Origin: Nipponacmea schrenckii
Taxonomy: Eukaryota > Mollusca > Gastropoda > Lottiidae
Direction of reading: 5' to 3'
DNA length: 64,000 bases
NCBI GenBank assembly: GCA_030562195.1
Contig: CM060199.1
Span: 12,978,338-13,042,337, forward strand
In this document: in pieces, positions 48,001 through 60,000 of the stretch
Layout: each line of letters opens with the position of its first letter
How positions within the stretch are numbered: the stretch's first letter is position 1
Translations under genes and position numbers: made by a program
The notes under the pieces: generated by a model
What the model was told of the DNA's origin: nothing
The model's database searches: none
What the model saw: the letters and a program-made list of their open reading frames with translations, nothing else

Positions 48001-51000
48001 GAATAAACCACTACATTTGAAACATAATACATTGCCATGTAAAATTGTTTCTCTTTGCAACATGATATATTTATTACGGTCATTTTCAGCGTACGTTCAA
48101 AACAAAGTTAAAACTACGACACCAAGTAAGTAGACAATTAACTTCGGTGTTCTTTTTTAAAGAAATCTATTTGTGTAGTCAATAATAGATGTATCATCAA
48201 GATTAAATAACCTTTAAACGTTAATAATATGACAAATTTATTAAACCTATATGGAAATGCACTAATCTTCCGGTCTGTATTATTGTCACTTGATATCTTT
48301 CAGAACCTATAAGTGTGAAATGTGGGCCATTCTGGGAAGAAGATCCCAATTCTGATTTTTGCTACCAGTTTTGGGATAAAGACCGGATCTGGAACGACGC
48401 AAGAGCAATGTGTCAAAGTAATGGTGGTGATTTATTAAGTATTACATCATCAGTTGAACAAGCATACGTTACAGGTACCAGTTTGATTTTACTATTGGGG
48501 TTGACATAGGATGATTTATTTTGGACATTTTTGGAATGTTTTGATGGAGATGATGCAGTGCTTAATAACTCACTATGATTTGAGATTCCACAAGCGAGAC
48601 AATTTTCTAACACCGCGATTCGTTCGATTATTATTTCGAGGAGTCCAATATTGGTCAAACGATTTCCACGTCGGGATTATTTCCTACTGAATGATTCACA
48701 GATAATTAATCTACCATTATCTGAACCATCTAGGAAGAATAAAGGGTATGACATCAAAAGATCTGTGGATAGGAGCCAACGATCTGAAGAGAGAGAAGGG
48801 TTTTCGGTGGACAGATGGTTCACCTTTTCCTTACATGAACTGGTTTCCTGGTAAGTACGGCTCATATGAAACACTTTAGTGTTTGCACAAAGCATCCATC
48901 AGATTGCTTTTGGAACCACTTTGGTAATAGGCGATGGTATAAAAAATTTCAAGGTGAAAGTTATGAAATCAAACTTTTTGGCTTCATTGTGACCTCAATG
49001 TGTTTAAGACTTGTGTGGATTTGGAGTTACTTGAATATTTTCACTAAAAATATCGTCCTTCCAATTGTTAGCCATGCCCCAAAAATCTTAAATGGATAAA
49101 TATAGCCACGTAATGGATATAATGACACTTTCAGACTTCGATTTTTGATTTTATTCAAAGCTAATAAGGTCTATTTCGTGAATCTGTTTCAGGCGAACCA
49201 AATGATTACAAACATTCTGAAGATTGTGTATCCATGTTTACCAGCAGTGGGATGTGGAACGACTGGAGATGTACCAATAGAGCTGGATTTATTTGTAAAA
49301 AGCTGGGTAAGATTAACCATCTTATCATTTAATGGTAAAATTAGAAACCGTGTTTTGTTAAAAGCAGGTATGCACTTTGAGCTTAATATTTGAAATTTGA
49401 TATTTGTTTTATTGACTTTATTTATAATAATATATTCTAGGTAAAACAACAGCAACACCACCTCAACCTACAACGCCACCTACATCTATACCAGCAGGTA
49501 GGAATTCTTAGCATAATGATATGCTATCAGGTATACGTCTCAAACATAACAACTCCAAAACTTGACCTACGGCAACCAATTAGTTGAGATATTCCGAGAT
49601 ATGTTGATGACAATATGCAGGTCGTATGTTAGGTTCCCCATAAATACATCCAGTATATATTTATATACTTCACAGATTGCTTCCACCTAAACAGTCTTGA
49701 CTTTGCCACGTCAATTGTCAGAATGTGTATGTTACATTTCTAGGTTAGATTTCTATCTAAGAACTCCTGAACTTTTTTTTATAGGAAGCGTATGGGGATG
49801 TCCCAGATTATGGAAAGGGTTTAGAGGATCGTGTTATTTGTACGTACCTCAGAAGTTAACCCAATCTGATGCCGAGTCAAACTGTCGTGTCCAGTCTGGA
49901 AACCTGGCCAGTATTGCTGGACCCGCTGAGAATAAATTCCTTCAATCAATGCTTCCAAATGGTAGGCTATACGCATTTTTTCTTTACATAGAGCTTATAA
50001 AAGAACCCCCTCTTTTTTAAACTGCTTTCTTGATAACGCAACCATTTAATATAGTTAATATTGATAATCTAAGGGACATTACTCTATTAAAAAGTTCAAC
50101 AGATTGTACATTGTGGGGCGAATTGTTACTCTAAAATTTAGCTTAAGTTACTTGAGATATTTCATTGTACAATCACAAATGATTAATATTCATCAACAAA
50201 GGCGCACAAAAATCATGTGATGATTCAATATCTCAAACTAGTTACTGCATCAATCAATTTTTAAAGTAAATGGTTAGAAATACAGGGATGCAGTGCCATT
50301 TTGGTTTCCTCCAATTTATCTTCTATTTCAGCCGGTAGTCATAAAGACAACAGGGTTTGGATAGGTTTCAACGATATTCAATTAGAGAGCGAGTTTGTCT
50401 GGTTAGACGGCGAGAAAGTGACCTACACCAACTGGGCAGACGGCGACCCCAATAATTATAACGGCAACCAAGATTGTGTTTCGTTTTTATCTTATGTAAG
50501 TAAACACAGTTAGTTACATCTTTACTTAGGTGTAAGTTTTGAGAACATTAAGACTTAATAAGAATGATAAGAAATCCTTGACCTTCAATTGATAGGTTGA
50601 AGTTTTTTGCAATAACATTATAAGTCTATCCTCAAGCTCGAACATCCTAACGTAAGATAGTCGTTAGCACACAGGGGTGAAGTTATACATTGACAAATCA
50701 AATTGTTAGACCTTTTGACTGAAGGCCATTTATTTCTTGGTGTTCATGTTATGCAGAGGATTAGAAACCTCGGGATATCTACAATGTTCCTGCACACAGA
50801 TTATATCACTGCTACTTTGAAATATATGTATTATAACAAATAATAATGATATGGTATGTTTCAGCATGGTGGATGGATAGATGAATATTGTACTGGTGCA
50901 AGATCATCGGTTTGCCGACAAGCTAAACAGATTATGTCTAGTCAGACCTACTCCACGGGCTGTGAAAAGGTTGATCTTGTTTCTATTTTAAATTTTTTTT

Positions 51001-54000
51001 TAAACATTTTAGAAACTTTCAGAATCAAAAGATAAGACATGGCCTTATTTCCTGTTAGATGAATCGATTTAAATTGGTAACAATGCACAGAAGCTGCTGT
51101 GTACAAATGTTTAGCAGTTCGAATGAAGGCCCTTTGTCCTACTGGAGTTGTACGTTAAAAACTAATGCAACTGTCCTGTCAAAATTCCCTTCTAAGGGTA
51201 TTACTTTTAAGAACCCACTTTCACTACTTAACTGAGACCCTTCAGCCAATATCGTTATCGAACGACGTAAAATCTGTAATGTATTAGCGATAATTTCGTT
51301 TTGAATGTTTTAGTACCCAGGAAGTTTAGGATACCGTGGTAGATGTTACCAGTTCAACACATACCCGGATAGATCTTGGGTATCTTCTGAACAGTACTGT
51401 AAAAGAAAAGGTGGACACTTGGCGACTATATATGACAAGTAAGTCACGGATGGTAAGGATGTGAGCAAAATGTAAGAAAAACTCTATTAAAAAGAGGGGG
51501 GTACATATCTACAGCGGTATTGTATTTGAAAATTACTTAACCTCGGTTTCCCTCAGCCTCTATTTGTTACGGTACACGACAGGCAAAATATTCCCGAATC
51601 CTCAATAGGAATAGCGTCTCTGTCTCTATCTCTTCCAGTCATGTACAGGCGTTTCTGGCCGCTGAGATATCCCTAAGGGGAGATGATTTCTGGATCGGGT
51701 TATCCGACTATAAAACTCCAGGGCGGTACAGTTGGTCGACTGGGATGCTGTTTGATTATACCAACTGGAGCGAGAAACACACAGGTATTATGCTTTTCAT
51801 TGCATAAGGGTAAAACACACCTAATCAAAAAATGATTTGTCTTGGCATTGGAACAAGACTAGGAGGGTATGAATACTGCTGTTACAAATTGGAGAAAGGT
51901 GTCTCAAAGGCCCTATAATTTGTGTTATGCATCAATGAACCGAATCATTTGGAATTTTGCATTGAAAGTCAGGATAAAGAGTATTTTTTTTTATATAATA
52001 TTTGTCTTCGCTTGGATCTTGTCCACGTGGACAATAACCATTGTCCCTAATGTTATTTCTATAACTTTAAGGCAATGAAAAGAAGACGTGTGTGGCGATG
52101 CAAGCAGTGAGACCCATTGGTTTATGGAGGAATGGTAATTGTACAGAAAGACATTCGTCAATCTGTGAACTTCCCCGACAAGGTTCTTTTACCAACCCTG
52201 TATTAACGCAAACTACAACCAGTTCTCTCCCTTGTCCCACTGGCTGGAAAACCTATCAAGGATATTGCTTTAAGGTATGTCTACAATACGATAATTCACT
52301 GTATAGAAAATGCCAATACTCAGTACCATACCCTTGTATAGTGGTATAAAGCACATCTATATCTATCTTCTTTGTTCATATTTTTATTGCCCTGCACAAA
52401 TTGAATATACAACTATCATACAGGTGAAATGTAGTCTTCGTTAGTCCATTGAACAGTTGAAAATCAAATCCAAAGAGTTTATTAATGTAACTGTAATCCT
52501 CCCTAGGATTTGACCTGGTATGTGCCGTGGAATGAGACTGTCCCAGACGTGAATCAAAGTTCGAAGTAGTCAACTATGTATTTTATGAATAATGAACACA
52601 GAAAAACACCTTATTGTATTATTGTATATTGTATTATTGTATATTATGATTGTTTGTAGGCCTTTGTATCCGAGAAATCGAATCAACAGTCATGGACCGA
52701 AGCTTTATCAAGTTGCCAAAGTCTTGGTGGTGATTTATCATCTATTCATAGTGCGGAAGAAGAATCTTTTTTTCAAGAATTCTTGCTCCAGTAAGATTTA
52801 TTGACGTTAATATTTAAAACTACAAGATAATCAAGTTTCAACATCCGTCTATCTGCTTTTGTAGCCAATATCAAATTGGTTGTCTAGACAATAAGTATAT
52901 CATAAAAATATTAAATAGGAAATGATGAAATACGATGTCTAATCAATGACTGTATAGAACCAGGGGCATGTATTTGATGTATTTGAACGATTTAAAAGAG
53001 TTGGTGGTTGAGCTGGGTATGATCAATTTCTTTCTATTTGAACAGATCTGTTTGGACTATTGTCATTTCCATTGCTAGAATATATGACGTTTGTTTAATC
53101 TAAATACAGCCTGGAATTTCTATGATCTCTTTTACTTGCAGGAATCAAACAGGTTATTTCTGGATTGGACTCAATGACCGAGACAAAGAAAGAAGTGAGT
53201 GAATCCAGACTATACATTGAGTTCAACAATTATTTAAAAAATAATCGAGCTAAAAGTATCAAATTTCAAAATATATACGAGGGTTATTCAATAAATAAAG
53301 TGAATTTTTCGATATAAGGACTTCTAATATAGATAGAAGCTTACTTTTTTTTTTAATTTTTTTTTTGTTTGTTTTCTCTTTCTGCAAAGAAATTACATCC
53401 ATGTGAAAAAGAAGTATTGGTCCTTATACCGAAAAATTCACTTTATTTATTTCTATTACCCTCGTATAAAAAAATCACACGACACATAAAAATCAATAAT
53501 ATATAATAAGTTGCCCAACCTGTTTCCTTTTTGAAAGGAATAATCTAACCATTTTCAATCATCGATCTGTACCTAGAAAATGCCCGAGGTAATACAGTAC
53601 AATTTAACCAGAGAAGTCTCAGAGACAAAGTCCTAAGTGCAGAAACCCTTGATCAGAAGCCATCGGATTTCAGATGACCTAAGGTGTATTTTGGGCATTT
53701 AGAGAGCTTAATTTTTCTTCAAATTTAAACCTTTGTGGTGGGGACGAAGCGTAAGCCTTCTTAATACGTCACTAGGAATGAGCATATCTTTCAAACTATG
53801 TCATGATTGCCAAAATTTGCACTTTTAAATTACAGGCCATGCATGGAGTGATGGTTCACCGTTTGATTATGCTAACTGGGCAGACAAAGAACCTGATGAT
53901 TGGAACCATCAGGAGGATTGTGTCCAGTATTCTGTCCAAGCAAATAAATGGATGGATGATAACTGTTATTTAGGTCACAATTATATTTGCCAATTACAAA

Positions 54001-57000
54001 AAGGTAAACTGTATTCAAATAAAGTTACATTATACAGTTATTGAGCGGCCATCATATCATGCTGGAGACCCGTGTTTTTCCATCCCTATAAAGTGTCCAG
54101 TAATTTACAATATGATACATTGTGGACATGTCTGTGTTGGTGGCTGTGGATTCGTTTTATCATTATTATTATTATCATTAACTGCATTATAAAGGTGATA
54201 GTTGATCCAGTGTCCGGGCATTTTGACGTCCCTCTAACAAGCACGAGGTTAGGGAACGAGACCGGAATATTCTAAACAGCGATAGCAAAATCTACAAATA
54301 AAACAAAATTATGTTTTATTACTATCTATATCAATAGAGCAACGGAAAAAGATATTAAAAAAAACAGTGTTTTAAATTTGTCTGAACATGATGTGAAGTA
54401 GATTTACAGGAAATGACGTAAGCTGTCGGAAATAGGTTTCATTGGTAAATATCACAATGCGAAACTTGTCATAATCCTGACTTTCAAAGTCAACACCCTT
54501 AGTCTAAAACCATTACCATTTTGTTTACTCTAATGATTAACGATAAAACACATTTGAACAAATAAAGAGAGACTTTTTTCTAGATTCCCTAAAAAGGTTT
54601 ACCTGTAACGGATAAAAGATGATTCGTATATCTAGATTAGAACCAGGTTCGCCCTCAAAGACATAGTACGGCTTTATTTGAGTCTCTTTCCAGAATTTCT
54701 TTAATTTTTATTTCAGATTGTATTTTATCTTTACAAAATCGTAGCGTCATTCTGAAAAGTGTTTCGAGTAAAATAGTAAAACATGATTGATATCTCTTCG
54801 CCTTTTCTTACTAATCATCAAGTAATTTCTGACTTTATGTTTGTAGGTTTAACTCCACCGACCACCAATACACCGCCCACTGCTGTTACATGTAAGCTTA
54901 ATATGAATGATTTTTACAGTGTGTTCAACTGTGACAACCGACAGTCAGTACATACACATCGTTAGATACATACATGAACTAAGGAACCTTATTAAATTAT
55001 AATGTGTAAACTTCTTGAATAACAAAAGCTAATCATCATAGTATATCAAATTCACAGAACAGACATCAAGTTCGTAAAGAGCATGGCTTTGACGCTTTCC
55101 AAATGTGCAAGATCTATCCTATAACCTCCTTCTAACATCGTTCTTAAGTACATTAAATGTGAGGAATATCCCTTCCCTGAGAATTCTCTCAAAAATATCA
55201 AGTCCCATTTGGTCGATTATATAGTACATGTACTGAGTAACATGCCTTACTATTGTGTATATCAAAGAAGCCTGCCGATATCGGTTTTGCTCCATGGACC
55301 CGATTAGTCTCAGTATCTATATTTCCGCATGTAAAAAGTTGATTAGGTGCTCTTTTTTTATAGCTGTAGAACAATGTGGCAACTCGTCTTGGTTGTTTTA
55401 CGATAACTCCTGTTATTACCTTAGTGCAGAACGAGGTCCAGATGCCAAGAAAAACTTCTATGATGCAGAACGATTCTGCAATGCTCAAGGAGCACACCTG
55501 TCTAGTGTCCATTCTGCTGAAGAAAATGGGTTCCTTACAACTGTGGTATGTTTAGTCTTTACTTTCACAAAGACGAAAAGAACGGTTGTTAAAAGAAACT
55601 TAAGTCTTCGAGAATCCTTTCTACCAATTCTTTCTTAAAGAAAGAAGAGCTTTACCACGACAAAAACAATATTACATTGACTAAACCTTAGATTACCGAG
55701 GATGATGTCTATCGGTTGATCCTTGCCAATAGCGAATAGATAATTATTCTACAAAAATGGCAGCCTAGCTTTCGGGAATCCAATCAACTAGCTAAATCAG
55801 AAAGATTTTCTATGTCACTAGACATAAAAACAACATCTGAACATAACCAGCACAAGTCGTGAGATTCAAGGGCTGACAGTAGACTGATGAGATTGTATTA
55901 TATTTTTAAAAACATAAATGAGATTTATTTCTTTGTTCGTACCTGGTTGATTGCATTCTAAATGAATATATTGTATTATTGTAGATGAGTAAACACCATA
56001 CAATAATGTTTTTTATTGGCCTGAACGATCTGGACCTCGGCCCGTATAAGTAGGTGTTTTAATGTTTCTAACTCTGGTAAACATATGTGATATACATGTT
56101 CATCCTTCGGCAAATTTATTGTAGGCTTAAAAAGGTGTAAAGACCAAAATATTAAATATACAATATTGGCTATATAACCTCGCTTTCAAGATGAGAAGCC
56201 CAGAATCAAAGGGTCATCTTGTGTTCCAGAAAGGTATTCATCATCGTATACGACTCTATTTCACTTTCACCAAAACACACCATGTGCTGTTTACAATAGT
56301 TGCCGCTTCTTGATAACATGAGTTCCGACCTACGTTTTAAGTGACTTTTTGTAGATGGACAGATGGTTCTTCTGTTCGCTTTTTATCTTGGGGGCCAAGT
56401 CAACCTAATGATGACAATGGTGGCGAACGATGTGTTCAGATTTATTCTAATAAAGGTTAGTAACTGCTGTAGTTTCGTACATTTATCAATGGTTGCATTA
56501 AAACGTGTGTAAATCTATTAAATTGCTACAATCTCTACAACTGTTTAGAGATCTCAAATTTGAAAATATGATAATTGCAAATCACTTCTAGCAGCAGATC
56601 AAACTTACTTAAATCTGGCTCTTGGTTTTTATTCATCGAGTTGTGCTGTCGTTTAATCTCTCGACGGCATACAACCATGCAAAATTTGACTCTGCGGATG
56701 GCCCTCCCTTAACTCCCAATATCTAAGGACCATGTTGATATTACAGGAGTATGGGTTGATGTACCATGTGGAATGGTCAATGGGTTTGTTTGTAAGAAAT
56801 CTACAACACTGAGTAAAATTATCACACCACCACCAATAGTTGTACAACAAGGAGGGTGTCCACCAAGTTTTACAGCGGCTCAGGGATGTAAGTACATGAA
56901 CATTACTCCAGACACAAAAATAAACATGGTTAGCTTGAAGGAGTCTCTGGAAGGATTTGTTTGGTTGGTACACCTAAATAATGGGTAAACATTTATTTAC

Positions 57001-60000
57001 TGTGTGTGGACTCCCTTAGCAACAGTACATCGCTAATATTTAAAATGTACATAATACCATTGTCAATTTATGCAATTTCGCAAAAAAAATTGATATCTCA
57101 CAGAATTACATTATGCAATATTCACGAAGAATCCTTTTTTTATGACAAAAAATCAGTGTACCAAAACTTGTCTATGTCGATTACAAATTCTATGATGAAA
57201 AACCACTCAACCAAACTATCACTATGTGACTGTATGTGTGGTAGCGTAGTATGTGATTTAATGATTAATGTTGTTATTCAGTGCCGTTTCTAGGAAACAT
57301 TAGGTGGGGGCCGAGGCTTCGGGCCATTTACCTTTGCCCTACTACACTCAATGATTAGTTTATGTTATGTCCATTTCATTTATGGGACATCCTTGAAAAT
57401 AGTTGCGCTTAATGGTTGCAGATATAAGGCATATTCACTTTTCTGGAATACCTTGTGTCAACTCTGTTACTGGGTTTGTCAACTTTTCTAAGAATTCACG
57501 TCGCAAATAAAGTCTTTGTGTTATATGTTTTATAGCTGTAAGGTGTTAATTAGGTTCTAATAGTAAAGTAAATTCGTATTGATCGATAACCCTGCAATCG
57601 CAGTACAGATTCACAACAACCACTCCTTGTTGAGAAGTTTACTCAACGTTTCCAACAATAAATTGGTCTGTACTAATTCAGTTTCCACATACAATAATAA
57701 TATCACAATGACATTTTCATATACAGGGGCTATCTGAAAGGGATGGGTCATTGAAAAGCTCAGTTTCTGAGTAACAATACACCTTGACAGGTCTCTCCAG
57801 TCCACAGCTTTTTTCGAGTTTTCAGGTAAAGTGCCAATGATTTGCAAGCGATATTTAATAGTAATATATGCAACACAGTTTGGATTCTTAGCTACATGTC
57901 GAAAAATAACCACAATAATACGAGAGAAAATTCTGTTTTTATTTACTTATTTACTTGTCCGACGCATCTTCCGCTGCCTGATATTAGTCGAGTATGTTCT
58001 GCAATTCTGACGAGACAGTATAAACATCGAATCAGTTTTAGTCTTAATTATATACTCGTAAACTCGTGCAACTTGATTTCCGTTATTGTGTAACGAATTG
58101 CTTACTGCATAGTAATAAATCAATAAATCAATAAAATCGATATTGTCTGGTACGTTATTATAGATTAGATTTAAATTGTGTGAAATTGCCGAGAAATAAA
58201 CAGTAAATGGATCCGAACAACAAACATCTTGACCTTACTTCCTGCACAAAACAATTGGTTTCTATTTTTGTCGATTTTCGAGTTCACTTTTTAAAATCTA
58301 ACAAGAGGTCGTGTTCCACCCTATTGTATTGGCCCTCAACAATGTCAGATCTGTTTTATTATGTAACCGTCACGCCAGCTAGTTACGGTGTAGCATTTCG
58401 ACTTTTTCCCGATAAAATATAATGGTAGTTTACAATCGAAATTGTCTATTGCCTTGACCAAAGTAATTAACAGATTAAATTTTTTATAAGAGTCATTAGA
58501 AAGAGAATGTCCACAAAATGCAAGTGACAGCTATTTTGGACCATTCATATTAAGGTCCTTAAGGATGACGAAGCCGTGTGTCATATTTTCATATTTAAAA
58601 ATCTTTTATCTCTACAGCTAGTAAATGTTTCTATTTGGGAGGAGCTTTATCCAACTCTCACACGGTGAATTTCACTGATGCAGTGTCCAGTTGTAGTTCA
58701 ATGGGATCTGGTATTGAGATAGCGAGCATTAGTTCTTATATTGAACAACGTACGTATACATCACACCAACAATAGCAACACCAACCACCATGGCCCTTTT
58801 GATTGTTATTATCAATCATCTTCCTCATTGTCATTGCGATTTTCATCAGCTTTCTGTATGGCAGTAACGATCATCATCAGCAAAAGCATTAGCAGCAACA
58901 GCACAAACAGCAATCATCAACATCATCACATTTATCACAATTATCTAGCAGCTTCATAGCTAAAGTATATAAATACCTCTTTTATACATACAATATATCT
59001 TCTAAATCTTCCTAAAATATATCTGAAGATGCAATGCTTGTCTAAGTGTATTTTCACAATTTCGTCAATCGATATAAATAATACAAAATAATACAAGAAA
59101 ACAAACGATCGATAAGTGTTTGTATTGAAGTGCACATATAACATTTATATTTTTACTTTTTTTGTTTTTCTCATTGTAGTAACTGTTACTAAAATGATTA
59201 AGAATGCAGTCACGGGAATCTGGATTGGTTTAAACGATAGAAGAAGAAATGGGTTATTTGTCTGGCAAGATAACTCTGAAGTTGCTTTCACAAATTGGGG
59301 ACGGAAAGAACCAAATGAAAATCTTAAAGATAAAACAGATCAAGTAAGGCTTAAAATGCATCCTGTAAATAACATACTGGCTAGGTCTAGACTCGAAGTC
59401 GAATTTAGTGTTTAGTTTTTGCATCGCTAGATTGCTAGAATTTTCCTCGATGACGAAAGAAAATACAAACGTGAACCATTAAAGGTATACTGCGTCTTAG
59501 AATGAGCATAAAATGTTAAAATGTTAAACTTTGACAATTACAGCATATAGTCACCATAGATATACTTATTGTCGTATATAAAAGCAGAATCCTTATATAA
59601 TCCGATAAATCCACACAAAAAAATCAGGAATGGGGGATATTGACCATTTTTTAAAACTGAATTTTTATGGCCATTCTTATACGCAATATCCTTTTAATGA
59701 GTCGAACAAGGCATTTCCAGATATTCTATGATGTTCATGTGACCCCCTATAGGTACCACAATTCATGATGTATGGGTTACTTATTGACCAATATTGTATT
59801 TGCAGCAAGATTGTGTAATGGTGATTCCACATGGCAGACGAACGGGTGGATATTGGGTTGATGCCCCTTGTTCAATGAAAAGAGGTTTTTTGTGTCAAAC
59901 GAAACGAAGTAAGCATCAAGCACATACCACCGTCTTTATTAGTCGTTCTTTTGTTTCTTTGGTTGGTTTCATTGGATACTAATAAGAGTGTAAACCTCGA

